Shown here: in pieces, positions 41,925 through 50,266 of the stretch
Layout of the letters: every line of letters starts with the position of its first letter
Numbering within the stretch: position 1 is the stretch's first letter
Assembly: GCF_003612555.1 (NCBI RefSeq)
Contig: NZ_RAZF01000003.1
Span: forward strand, 124,001 to 188,000
DNA length: 64,000 nt
Reading direction: 5' to 3'
Source: Acutalibacter sp. 1XD8-33
GTDB taxonomy: Bacteria; Bacillota; Clostridia; Oscillospirales; Acutalibacteraceae
Notes under the pieces: model-generated
What the model was told of the DNA's origin: nothing
Databases searched by the model: none
The model's input: only the letters and a program-made list of their open reading frames with translations
Position numbers and translations under genes: made by a program

Positions 41925-42956
41925 TTAATAGATGGACCCGCTGTTTACCACCGGCTGAGCGTCTTTGCTGCCGCAGAGCACCACCAGCAGGTTGCTTACC
42001 ATGGCCGCCTTTCGCTCGTCGTCCAGCTCTACCACCTGATCGGCGTTCAGCTGGTCCAGGGCCATTTCCACCATGCCCACGGCGCCCTCCACAATCTTCT
42101 TCCGGGCCGCCACAATGGCCTCGGCCTGCTGCCGCTGGAGCATGGCCGCCGCAATCTCCGGAGCGTAGCTCAGGTGGGTGATACGCACCTCCAGGATCTC
42201 CAGCCCCGCCATGGAAACCCGCTCCTGCAAGTCCTTGGTCATCATAGCGGCAATCTCCTGGCTGCTGCCCCGCAGGGTCTTTTCGTTTTGGTCGTCCTCG
42301 TCAAACAGGTCATAGGGGTACATCCGGGCGATGTTCCGGGTGGCGGAGTCACACTGGGTGGACAGGAAGGTCCGGTAGTTCTGTACATTGAACACCGCCT
42401 TGGTGGTGTCCACAATCCTCCAGATCACGATGGTGCCGATGATAATGGGGTTGCCCCGCTCGTCGTTGACGGTCTGCTTCTCGTTGTTCAGGGTCATGGT
42501 CTTTAGGCTGACCTTCTTGCTACCGCCCACGTAGCTCATGCTGCCGTTGGCCCCCATAGTGATGCCTGTGCGCTCTGAGCCGGGGTTGATGCCGGAGCAG
42601 AAGATGTTGGTCCAGTAGAAACCGTCCTTTTTCAGGGTGCCGTAGTATTTGCCGAACAGGGTGAGCACCAGGGCCTCGTTGGGATTCAGCACATGGAACC
42701 CGGCGCAGAGAATGCTTCCTGCCGTTACCACGAGGATGCCGCCGAACAGCAGAACCATGCCCAGGGCGCTGACAGCGTCCTCACTGCCCATCTCGGCGGC
42801 GTAGCGCACCAGTTCCATAATACCGAATACGATTCCCCCGATTCCTACTGCAATCATCAGTAGGATCACCACCAACATCGCGAAGCCACTGTAGGCCCGG
42901 GCGGTCTTTTCGGTATAGCGGTTGACAATTCTCTCCGTATTCTCATTGTTTTCCAT
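41925..42956 (-). CDS. SPFH/Band 7 domain membrane protein
   Basis: 343 residues. Two N-terminal membrane helices (about 23-50 and 64-86), then the SPFH domain beginning at [20 protein letters not shown], with the [23 protein letters not shown] segment and a C-terminal helical oligomerisation region. Flotillin-like scaffold of membrane microdomains; the group with an RHH partner is widespread in gut Firmicutes but unexplained. Promoter immediately upstream. Confidence 0.9.
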   Translation of the reverse strand: MENNENTERIVNRYTEKTARAYSGFAMLVVILLMIAVGIGGIVFGIMELVRYAAEMGSEDAVSALGMVLLFGGILVVTAGSILCAGFHVLNPNEALVLTLFGKYYGTLKKDGFYWTNIFCSGINPGSERTGITMGANGSMSYVGGSKKVSLKTMTLNNEKQTVNDERGNPIIIGTIVIWRIVDTTKAVFNVQNYRTFLSTQCDSATRNIARMYPYDLFDEDDQNEKTLRGSSQEIAAMMTKDLQERVSMAGLEILEVRITHLSYAPEIAAAMLQRQQAEAIVAARKKIVEGAVGMVEMALDQLNADQVVELDDERKAAMVSNLLVVLCGSKDAQPVVNSGSIY

Positions 42957-43002
42957 AGGTATTCCCCTTTCATCACCGGCTATGTTGATTGCCTTTGATA
43001 TT

Positions 43003-43031
43003 ATTATAATATCATTTCATATCATTGTCAA
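43003..43031 (-). promoter_or_regulatory. Sigma-A promoter of the SPFH operon
   Basis: Minus strand TTGACA (43026-43031), 17 bp, TATAAT (43003-43008). Near-consensus; the -10 region sits in the palindrome GATATTATTATAATATC, a possible operator for the RHH protein. Confidence 0.85.
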
Positions 43032-43061
43032 GAGAAATCTATAAAAACATTGTCCAGTGAT

Positions 43062-43641
43062 TTACGCTTTTGGAGCTATCTGTTTTAGCGCTTTTTCGAG
43101 AAAGCAACAAATTTCCTTATGAGAACGCAAAACAATGAATTTCTGAGGGTATTCTTTGCCCAGCGCCATATAAATGTCCTGATACCTTTTCCAATTTTTC
43201 GCGTCATATATCCATTTTTTGATTTGCCTTCGGCCTAATTCGTGCAAGGGGAGAACCTGATAATCCGCATATTTCTCGCTTTCTGAAGATAAATTGGTTT
43301 GCCCTCTATAAGAGCAAGATACATACCGGAAAGCGGTTTTTATGGCACGACCTATAGCCTGGCTAAGACATTTCCAGAAATTTAGATTCAAGAACACAAT
43401 CGCGTCTGCCATTTCCAGCCATTTCTTATCGACATATTCCCGTATGTACCCATCTATAACCCAGTTTTCCACATTATTCAGCTACGTTTCAAACGCTTCA
43501 TGGATTTCAGAAATTTCTCGGATTTTTAGGTCGCCTCGGATAAACAGCTTCATCCACATGGAGGAGGTTATAGCCCCTCCCTAGAGAGTTGGCCAACGTG
43601 GTTTTGCCCACACCGCTATATCCAATAATCACCATTTTCAT
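43062..43641 (-). pseudogene. P-loop kinase / FlaR (topology modulation)-like gene, frameshifted with an in-frame stop
   Basis: From ATG 43641 (GGAGGAG upstream) the frame reads MKMVIIGYSGVGKTTLANSL and LLHVDEAVYP, then ends at 43507 or so. The conserved continuation (WVIDGYIREYV, ADAIVFLNLNFWKCL, then a long basic C-terminus) is in another frame from about 43550 to 43062, interrupted by a TAG just before ENWVIDGY. So one frameshift near the HVDE segment and one nonsense codon. The DNA is AT-rich compared with its neighbours. ATG overlaps the stop of the GNAT-GGCT gene. Confidence 0.8.
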
Positions 43642-44618
43642 GCAAGCTCCTCCTTTCCTCTCTTCTTTAGCTCCGGCCCGGGCTTCAGCCCGAAATCTCG
43701 GTAGCCCGCCAGGCAGCGTTCCACATATTCCCGGCCAGGCTCCGTCTCCACATGGCCGGGAACCATCACATAGACAAAAGCCTCTGCCCGGCGGGTCCGG
43801 CCCGTGGCCAGCTCCTGAAACTCCACCTGGATTTCCTCCTTGCTATACAGCTCCGGGTAAACCTCATACTCGTCCAGGGCCAGCTCATCCTCCGGGGTTA
43901 CCGCCCAGAGGGCCATGGGGGCCACGCCTCCCTCACAGGGCTCCACAGTCAAATAGACGCCCCTGCCACCCGCCCGGAACACCAGGCGGTAGTCCCGAAG
44001 CTCTCCCACGCCAACCGCCTGGGCCTGGGGGCAGCGGACCGCCATCTCGACCCGGTTCAGGTTGCTGCCATAGGCCACATAGAGTCTGCGGCTGTCTCCC
44101 ATGGCTTTCTCCAGATCCAGCACAAACCTGCTGCCCTCCGGGGTGCGCTCCCCCTCCCGAAAGCCGCAGGAGAGGAACAGCCGCCGGGAGCCTTCGTTGT
44201 AGCGGTAGATCTCTTTCACTGTCATAGCAGGGAAATCCAGCTCCCTGGCCCGGGCGATGAGCGCACGGACCACCCGCCGTCCAATCCCCCGTCCCCGGCA
44301 CTCTTCCGGGCCGACGACAATGGGCAGGTCGCCTCCAGGGAGAAGGCACACGTCCCCGATGGGGGCGAAGCCCTGCCCCCGGTCCTCCTCTATCCAATAG
44401 AGCTCGCCGTTTTGATGGAGATAGCTGTACATTCTCTCCAGCCTCTCCGGAGTATAAGGCTTGGCGGAAGGGCTGTCCACCAGGCGGGCGGTCTCCGGGT
44501 CCCGATACCACGCAAGGGCGCTGGCGGAAAGCGCAGGGGTCAGGCCGGAAAACCGGCGCAGGCGCAGGCCTGGTCCCAAAGAGATATATTCTGGCTGAGA
44601 AATGTGATTGATCGGCAT
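43638..44618 (-). CDS. GNAT acetyltransferase fused to a gamma-glutamylcyclotransferase-like domain
   Basis: 326 residues. N-terminal GNAT domain (about 1-172) with the acetyl-CoA loop GPEECRGRGIGRRVV; C-terminal GGCT/AIG2-like domain (about 178-326) beginning LYVAYGSNLN, the diagnostic YGSNL loop, with Glu in LDEYEVYP in the catalytic position. A fusion suggests linked modification of a peptide or gamma-glutamyl amine. No family member known to me in this exact combination with an assigned role. Confidence 0.85.
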   Translation of the reverse strand: MPINHISQPEYISLGPGLRLRRFSGLTPALSASALAWYRDPETARLVDSPSAKPYTPERLERMYSYLHQNGELYWIEEDRGQGFAPIGDVCLLPGGDLPIVVGPEECRGRGIGRRVVRALIARARELDFPAMTVKEIYRYNEGSRRLFLSCGFREGERTPEGSRFVLDLEKAMGDSRRLYVAYGSNLNRVEMAVRCPQAQAVGVGELRDYRLVFRAGGRGVYLTVEPCEGGVAPMALWAVTPEDELALDEYEVYPELYSKEEIQVEFQELATGRTRRAEAFVYVMVPGHVETEPGREYVERCLAGYRDFGLKPGPELKKRGKEELA

Positions 44619-44630
44619 AGGGAAGCCTCC

Positions 44631-45020
44631 TTACTGGTGCAGGTCCTCTTTGATCTGGGTGGTGGAGATCTCCGGCGTCCTGGGCAGGTAGACTACCTGA
44701 CAGTAGTCCTTGAGGAAGTCGAACTTTCCGGTCCAGTCGTCGCCCATGACAAAGGTGTCCACATGATAGAGCTGCACGTCATTGACCTTCTGCTCCCAGC
44801 ACTCCTCGGGGATCACCAGGTCCACATAGCGGATGGCCTCCAGCAGCTGCTGGCGCTTCTGGTAGGAGAAGTAGCATTTTTTCTGCTTGCTGTTCCAGTT
44901 GAACTCATCGGTGGAAAGGGCCACGATCAGGTAGTCCCCCAGCTCCCGGGCTCGCTTGAGCAGGTTGATGTGGCCGTAATGGATCAGATCGAAGGTTCCG
45001 TAGGTGATGACACGTTTCAT
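44631..45020 (-). CDS. tagD: Glycerol-3-phosphate cytidylyltransferase
   Basis: 129 residues, TagD length. Cytidylyltransferase motifs TYGTFDLIHYGHINLL (HxGH) and RTPEISTTQIK. Makes CDP-glycerol for teichoic or other wall polymers; paralogues transfer CMP to other sugar or alcohol phosphates. No tag genes nearby. Start after GGAGAAC. Confidence 0.92.
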   Translation of the reverse strand: MKRVITYGTFDLIHYGHINLLKRARELGDYLIVALSTDEFNWNSKQKKCYFSYQKRQQLLEAIRYVDLVIPEECWEQKVNDVQLYHVDTFVMGDDWTGKFDFLKDYCQVVYLPRTPEISTTQIKEDLHQ

Positions 45021-45175
45021 GGCGTTCTCCTTTTCTTTAAATTTTGATATGGGACGCGGGAAGAAAGCCGGGCGAGCAGGCAGGCCTTACCGCCCGCGTT
45101 CCAGGCCGGGCGGGCTCGGAATTTGTCCCGCCTGCCTGCCGCACAGCGCTTGTCTACTCCGGGACCAGGGCTTTT

Positions 45176-45199
45176 GTCCCGCCTGCTCCGCAGTCGGGA
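45176..45199 (+). repeat. Intergenic module I (copy 1)
   Basis: CCCG...CGGG hairpin with the core CCTGCTCCGCAGTCGGGA, identical over 24 bases to the copy at 61530-61553. A related CCAGGGGACTTT segment is near both. Confidence 0.65.
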
Positions 45200-45358
45200 A
45201 GTTCCTGAAAGCGCTGGCTTACTCTGGTTTCCAGGGGACTTTTTTCTCTTGCAAAAAGTCCCCTCTTGGCGCTGCGCGCCAATTCACCTTCAAAAAATGC
45301 GCTTCTCAGGTGTTAAGGTCAAGGGCAAGACCGTGGGACGTTGCTAAGGCACACCCTA

Positions 45359-45388
45359 CCACCTTTGAAAAGGTGGACGAAACTTTTA
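45359..45388 (+). repeat. Hairpin module H
   Basis: CCACCTTTGAAAAGGTGG followed by ACGAAACTTTTA; identical arms to the 36710 copy. Confidence 0.7.
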
Positions 45389-45464
45389 TGGTTGTTAGGT
45401 TAGCTTGTCAAAACAATATAAAACGTTCACGACGAACGAAGTAAAGAAGCAGGATAAAAGTTTG

Positions 45465-45532
45465 TGGGGTGTGGGGGTGAGCATCTGCCAGTGGCAGACA
45501 TGCCGCGAACCGACCGAGCCGGCAGGCGAGAC
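45465..45532 (+). repeat. Intergenic module D (copy D2)
   Basis: GGGTGAGCATCTGCCAGTGG, CAGACATGCCGCGAACCGAC, GGCAGGCGAGA; central hairpin GTCTGCCACTGGCAGATG on the other strand. Confidence 0.7.
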
Positions 45533-45567
45533 CAGAGCCCCCAAGGTCTTGACCTTTGGGTGCGGTC

Positions 45568-48156
45568 TTAGCCCTTGGCGGCGTACCAGGTTTCCCCGGC
45601 GCTGGCCTCGGCGATCATAGGCACAGAGAGGGAGACAGCCTGTTCCATCTCCTCGGTGAGCAGGCGCTTCACCTGGTCCTGTTCCTCTGTCGGGCATTCC
45701 ACGATGAGCTCATCGTGGACCTGGAGGATCATCCGAGCCCGGAGGCCCTCCGCTTCCAGGCGGCGGCTCACCCGGATCATGGCGATCTTGATGATATCCG
45801 CCGCGGCCCCCTGGATGGGCATGTTCCGGGCCACCCGCTCCCCAAAGGCCCGCATGTTGAAGTTGCTGCTGCGCAGCTCCGGCAGGTACCGCCTGCGGCC
45901 AAACATGGTCTCCACATAGCCCTGCTCCCGGGCCCGCTCCGCCACGTCCTTCATATATTGGTCCACCCCGGCGTAGTTGCGCAGGTATTCCTTGATATAG
46001 GCGTCCGCCTCCTTCCGGCTGACCCCGATGTCCTTGGAAAGAGAGAAGGCCCCGATGCCGTACACAATGCCGAAATTCACCGCTTTGGCCCGGCTGCGCA
46101 TCTCAGAGGTCACCAGCTCCTGGGGCATATTGAACACCCTGGCCGCTGTGGAAGAGTGGATGTCGTGTCCCTGGAGAAAATCCTCCCGCATGGCGGGGTC
46201 GTTGGCCACATGGGCCAGCACCCGCAGCTCGATCTGGCTGTAGTCCGCGTCTACCAGGACACAGGGGCCTCCCACCTGCTCCGCCGCGAAAAACTTCCGC
46301 AGCTCCCGGCCGATGGGCGTGCGCACGGGAATGTTCTGCAAATTGGGCTCTGTGCTGGAGATCCGCCCAGTGCGGGTTTCCATCTGGTTGAAGCTGGAGT
46401 GGATCCGGCCATCGGGACCAATTACTTTCAGCAGGCCGTCGCAGTAGGTGGATTTCAGCTTGGCCACCGTGCGGTAGCGGAGGATCTCGTCCACCACCGG
46501 ATTGATATGCCGCAGGTCTTCCAGCACGTCCGCGTTGGTGGACCAGCCGCTTTTGGTCTTTTTGCCGTGGGGCAGGCCCAACTTCTCGAACAGAGCCTCC
46601 CCTAGCTGCTTGGGGGAGTTGATGTTGAATTCATAGCCTACCTGCTCAATGATGGAGTCGTGAAGCCGCTCCACCTCCTGTTCCATCTGCTGGCCGTATT
46701 CCTCTATGCTCTCCTTATCCACATAGAATCCGATATGCTCCATCTGGGCCAGCACCTGGGCCAGAGGAATCTCGATACTTTCCAGCAGTTCCCGCTGGTT
46801 ATTTCCGTCTATGGCTTTGGAGAGGGCGGCGCAGAGCCCCGGCATCGCCGCCGCGCCATTGAGGGACGGATCCTCAAAGTCCGGCAGGGCCACAGCATAT
46901 TCCGCCGCCAGGCGGGCCAGATCGTAGCTGGAAGCGGAGGGGTTCAGCAAATATCCGGCCAGAGCGGTATCCATTGCCACCCCCTCCATCCGGCATTCCA
47001 GAGAAAAGGCCAGCCGGTGCAGAGGTTTCACGTCATGGGTATATTTGCGGATCAGGGGATTGGGCAGAAAGGCCCGCAGAAAGACCCTGTCAGGTTTCAC
47101 CCGCCAAAGCTGGTCCTTGTGGGCGAAAATGAGCTCGTCCAGAACAGGCGTTTCCTCAGCTTGGACCCATTTGCAATAGAAATAGGCCTCACCCGCGTCC
47201 TCCAGCCTGGGCAGCATGGGGGCACCATCGGAGAGCTCCACCAGCTCCGGGCGGCCGGCAGCGGGGGCGGCCGACTGTCCGGACACAACGGTAAGCCCAA
47301 ACTTCTCTACCAATGAGAACAGCTCCAGGCGCACCATCAGAGCCCCGGCCTTCTGGGGGTCCCCCGCCCCAGGCACATAGCTCTGGATATCTGTGTCGAT
47401 GGGCGCGTCCCGGCGGATGGTCCCCAGGTCGTAGCTCAAAAAGGCGTTCTCCCGGGAGGCCTCCAGCTTCTTTCTGGCGGCGGGCTTGATGGCCGGGTCC
47501 TCCAGGTGGGCGTAGATATTCTCCAGGGAGCCGAAGGCCTGCACCAGCTCCCCCGCGCCCTTGGGACCGATGCCCGCCACGCCGGGGATGCAGTCTGAAC
47601 TATCCCCCTGGATGGCCTTCAGGTCGATCATCTGGCGGGGGGTAATCCCATACTCCTCCTGGATCTTGGCCTCGTCGTACAGGGTGACCTGGGGCTGGCC
47701 GAACTTGGTGGTAGCCAGGCGCACGGTGGTGCGGGGGGAGACCAGCTGGAGGCTGTCCCGGTCGCCGGTGGCAATCATGCAGTCGTGGCCGTCCTTTTCG
47801 CAGGCGGCGGCCAGGGTGCCCAGAATGTCGTCCGCCTCCCAGCCCTCGCAGGTAACAATCCGGTAGCCCAGGTCCGCAAGGAGCTCTTTGAGCAGGGGAA
47901 GCTGCTGGGCCAGTTCCTCCGGCATTCCCTTGCGGTTGGACTTGTACCCAGCGTATTTCTTGTGGCGGAAGGTGGGCGCCCGCATGTCGAAGGCAACCGC
48001 TACCGCGTCGGGCTGGGTCTCCCCGGCGATTTTTTGGAACATGGTGAGGAACCCATAGATGCCGTTGGTAAAGTCGCCGGATTTTGTGCTCAGGAGCTTG
48101 ATGCCGTAGAAGGCCCGGTTCAGGATGCTGTTGCCGTCCAGAACAAGAAGTTTCAT
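45568..48156 (-). CDS. polA: DNA polymerase I
   Basis: 862 residues. 5' nuclease domain (about 1-290, KLLVLDGNSILNRAFYGI, AVAFDMRAPTFRHK, GDRDSLQLV), then a 3'-5' exonuclease-like domain that lacks a clear DxE catalytic motif and is probably inactive as in Bacillus, then the family A polymerase domain with motif A DADYSQIELRVLAH, motif B RSRAKAVNFGIVYG and motif C QVHDELIVE. Functions in repair and lagging-strand maturation. Start 48156 follows GGAGG; the long upstream frame crosses the leader hairpin. Confidence 0.97.
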   Translation of the reverse strand: MKLLVLDGNSILNRAFYGIKLLSTKSGDFTNGIYGFLTMFQKIAGETQPDAVAVAFDMRAPTFRHKKYAGYKSNRKGMPEELAQQLPLLKELLADLGYRIVTCEGWEADDILGTLAAACEKDGHDCMIATGDRDSLQLVSPRTTVRLATTKFGQPQVTLYDEAKIQEEYGITPRQMIDLKAIQGDSSDCIPGVAGIGPKGAGELVQAFGSLENIYAHLEDPAIKPAARKKLEASRENAFLSYDLGTIRRDAPIDTDIQSYVPGAGDPQKAGALMVRLELFSLVEKFGLTVVSGQSAAPAAGRPELVELSDGAPMLPRLEDAGEAYFYCKWVQAEETPVLDELIFAHKDQLWRVKPDRVFLRAFLPNPLIRKYTHDVKPLHRLAFSLECRMEGVAMDTALAGYLLNPSASSYDLARLAAEYAVALPDFEDPSLNGAAAMPGLCAALSKAIDGNNQRELLESIEIPLAQVLAQMEHIGFYVDKESIEEYGQQMEQEVERLHDSIIEQVGYEFNINSPKQLGEALFEKLGLPHGKKTKSGWSTNADVLEDLRHINPVVDEILRYRTVAKLKSTYCDGLLKVIGPDGRIHSSFNQMETRTGRISSTEPNLQNIPVRTPIGRELRKFFAAEQVGGPCVLVDADYSQIELRVLAHVANDPAMREDFLQGHDIHSSTAARVFNMPQELVTSEMRSRAKAVNFGIVYGIGAFSLSKDIGVSRKEADAYIKEYLRNYAGVDQYMKDVAERAREQGYVETMFGRRRYLPELRSSNFNMRAFGERVARNMPIQGAAADIIKIAMIRVSRRLEAEGLRARMILQVHDELIVECPTEEQDQVKRLLTEEMEQAVSLSVPMIAEASAGETWYAAKG

Positions 48157-48195
48157 GAAGGATACCTCCTTGAAGTGTGGGGTGTTTATAAAGAA

Positions 48196-48221
48196 ACCCC
48201 GGAGAATACCGTCTCCGGGGT
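48196..48221 (-). terminator. Attenuator-like hairpin in the polA leader
   Basis: Minus strand ACCCCGGAGA pairs with TCTCCGGGGT around a short loop and is followed by TTCTTTAT. It begins about 16 bases after the predicted start of transcription and ends 40 bases before polA, so it would terminate early unless bypassed. Confidence 0.6.
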
Positions 48222-48243
48222 GAAGCCACTGCTTTACGAAATT

Positions 48244-48272
48244 ATTATAGCACAGTCCGCCGGGATTTGCAA
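48244..48272 (-). promoter_or_regulatory. Sigma-A promoter of polA
   Basis: Minus strand TTGCAA (48267-48272), 17 bp, TATAAT (48244-48249). Confidence 0.8.
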
Positions 48273-48297
48273 GAAAAAATTGGGCAAGCATTACAAT

Positions 48298-48448
48298 TTA
48301 GAAGCTGTACCGATAGGATTTGCGTTTTGGGTTTCGAGCAAATTCCGTCGGGAGCAGCAATCCGGCGATTGGAAAGCTTTCATAACGCCGCTTCCCGGCT
48401 GAATTTGCCGAAAAGAGGAATGCAAACGCCCATTGGTACGGCTTCTTA
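48298..48448. repeat. Family A element, simple form (A4), ending on the dusB stop codon
   Basis: 151 bp, TTAGAAGCTGTACCGATAGG to (inverted) TAAGAAGCCGTACCAATGGG. Same length and layout as A2. Flanking TTA at 48446-48448 is the TAA stop of dusB. Confidence 0.87.
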
Positions 48449-49429
48449 GGTTGAGGCGGCGGCACGGTACACGTCCTCCACCAGCCGGTCCAGGTCTGCC
48501 AGAGTACACAGCTCTCCGGCCCGCCGCCGGAACTCCGCCGCGCCCCGCATTCCTTTCAAATACCAGCCCACATGCTTGCGCGCCTCTCGCATGGCCCGGG
48601 GTTCCCCCTTGCATTCGCACAAAAGGCCGATATGCCTGCGCATCACCAGCAGCCGTTCTGTCAGCGTGGGACCGGGCATGATCAGACTCTCGTCTCGGAG
48701 ATGCCCGTTGATCTCCCGGAAAATCCAAGGGTTCCCCAAAGCCCCCCGGCCCACCATCACCATGTCGCAGCCGGTTTCCGCGAGCATTTTTCCAGCGGAA
48801 AGGGCCCCGTCCACGTCCCCGTTGCCGATGACGGGAATTCCAACAGCCTCCTTCACCGCCCGAATCACGCCCCAGTCCGCCCGGCCCTGGTACAGCTGCT
48901 CCCGGGTCCGGCCATGGACACAGACGGCGGCGGCTCCGGCCTCTTCACAACGCTTGGCCACCTCCACGGCATTCCGGTGGTCCCGGTCCCACCCGGCCCG
49001 GATTTTCACTGTAACCGGGATTCCCGCCCCCTCAACAGCCTTTCTCACCGCAGCCGCTACTTGACCGCACCGCCGGGGGTCTTTCATCAACGCGCTGCCC
49101 GCGCCGCCCCCGGTGATTTTTGGCATGGGACAGCCCATGTTGATATCGATTCCCGCCGGGGCATAGCGGAGGAGTTTTTCCGCCGCCCGGGCCATGCAGG
49201 CCGGATCCTCCCCGAAAATCTGGAGGAAAACCAGGCCCTCGTCTCGAGAGAGATCCGCCAACTCCGCAGTTTTCCTGTCGTCAAAATCCATAGCCCGAGC
49301 GCTGATCATCTCGCTTATCCCATAGGCGGCTCCGAAACCCTCACAGATGTTTCGGAACGCCCCATCCGTTACCCCGGCCATAGGGGCCAGCGCCGCCAGC
49401 CCCTTGATCTCTAAATTTCCTATCTTCAT
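48446..49429 (-). CDS. dusB: tRNA-dihydrouridine synthase
   Basis: 327 residues. FMN-dependent reductase of tRNA uridines. ALAPMAGVTDGAFRNIC, GIDINMGCPMPKITGGGAGS with the catalytic Cys, VKIRAGWD, VHGRTREQLYQG and GNGDV. The C-terminal helical domain binds tRNA. DusB-type by length and NMGCP motif. 14 bases after the YfbR-like gene. Stop codon is in element A4. Confidence 0.95.
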   Translation of the reverse strand: MKIGNLEIKGLAALAPMAGVTDGAFRNICEGFGAAYGISEMISARAMDFDDRKTAELADLSRDEGLVFLQIFGEDPACMARAAEKLLRYAPAGIDINMGCPMPKITGGGAGSALMKDPRRCGQVAAAVRKAVEGAGIPVTVKIRAGWDRDHRNAVEVAKRCEEAGAAAVCVHGRTREQLYQGRADWGVIRAVKEAVGIPVIGNGDVDGALSAGKMLAETGCDMVMVGRGALGNPWIFREINGHLRDESLIMPGPTLTERLLVMRRHIGLLCECKGEPRAMREARKHVGWYLKGMRGAAEFRRRAGELCTLADLDRLVEDVYRAAAST

Positions 49430-49443
49430 ATGGCGAGCCCCCG

Positions 49444-50094
49444 CTATTTATTCAGCACCTTGGAGAACACCAGTTGGGAGGACTCCCCGAACTTCAGCCC
49501 GGCCTGACGGGTGTAGTCCTGCTCCTCAATGGTGAGGCCGTAGCCGGGCATGAACTCCCGCAGAAAGGCGTTCGCTTCCGGCAGGCCCATGTCCCGGATA
49601 CTCTTTAATATGGTCTGCTCTGCCTTAGAAAAATCCCGGTTGCCGCTCTGGCGCTCCTCTACGCATTTGATCACAGCGGAGATCCGGTCAGCGGCCTTGA
49701 CAAGGGGCGTCAGCTCCTGGTCTCCGGGGGCGCTCATGGTCATCAGCGCCCGGTACTCTGGGCGCAAGTCCTCGGGTAGCATGGAAACCAGATGCTCCAC
49801 CGCCATATCCTCCACCTCGCCGTATGCCTTGCGGATCTCCTCCGAGTGGTATTTCACCGGCGTGGGCATGTCCCCGGTGATGATCTCGGAGGCGTCGTGA
49901 AGCAGGGCCAGCGCCGCTGCCCGCTGGGGATCGTAGGTTTTGCCGAAGCGCTTGTTTCCAAGCACTGCCAAAGCATGGGCCACGATGGCCACCTCCAGAC
50001 TGTGTTCGCAGAGGTTCTCCTCCCGGGTATTGCGCATCAACCCCCAGCGGTTGATATATTTCATCCGGGATAGCATGGCAAAAAAGGGGTACAT
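49444..50094 (-). CDS. HD-domain 5'-deoxynucleotidase, YfbR-like
   Basis: 216 residues. HD phosphohydrolase motifs in order: EENLCEHSLEVAIVAHAL (His), LLHDASEIITGD (HD) and KAADRISAV (Asp). YfbR removes the phosphate of deoxyribonucleoside monophosphates. Start follows GAGGATGGG. First gene of a short operon with dusB. Confidence 0.9.
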   Translation of the reverse strand: MYPFFAMLSRMKYINRWGLMRNTREENLCEHSLEVAIVAHALAVLGNKRFGKTYDPQRAAALALLHDASEIITGDMPTPVKYHSEEIRKAYGEVEDMAVEHLVSMLPEDLRPEYRALMTMSAPGDQELTPLVKAADRISAVIKCVEERQSGNRDFSKAEQTILKSIRDMGLPEANAFLREFMPGYGLTIEEQDYTRQAGLKFGESSQLVFSKVLNK

Positions 50095-50136
50095 CCCATC
50101 CTCATCCTTTCCTCAGCAGACCGCTTATTCGATAGG

Positions 50137-50165
50137 ATTATACCACAAACAGGCAGCCAAGACAA
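50137..50165 (-). promoter_or_regulatory. Sigma-A promoter of the yfbR-dusB operon
   Basis: Minus strand TTGTCT (50160-50165), 17 bp, TATAAT (50137-50142). Confidence 0.82.
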
Positions 50166-50204
50166 GAAGCGCCCAAGAATTTACACATCAAACGGAAAAT
50201 TCCA

Positions 50205-50245
50205 GAAAAAAGCCGCCGCCCCCAAGCCAAGCACCCGGGGGCGAC
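50205..50245 (-). terminator. Terminator of the Cys-rich spore-type gene
   Basis: Minus strand GTCGCCCCC pairs with GGGGGCGGC and is followed by GGCTTTTTTC. Lies just downstream of the gene at 50267. Confidence 0.75.
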
Positions 50246-50266
50246 GCGTCATATGGGAGATCTAGC

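Larger units (their letters stand above)
45021..45567. other. Repeat-rich intergenic region between tagD and polA
   Basis: About 545 bases with no gene. From left: GC-rich pieces, module I (45176-45199), a GGGGACTTTTT/AAAAAGTCCCC palindrome (45235-45265), module H (45359-45388), a segment GGTTGTTAGGTTAGCTTGTC and AAAACGTTCACGACGAACGA (45390-45440) also seen near 61712, and module D2 (45465-45532). Confidence 0.65.
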
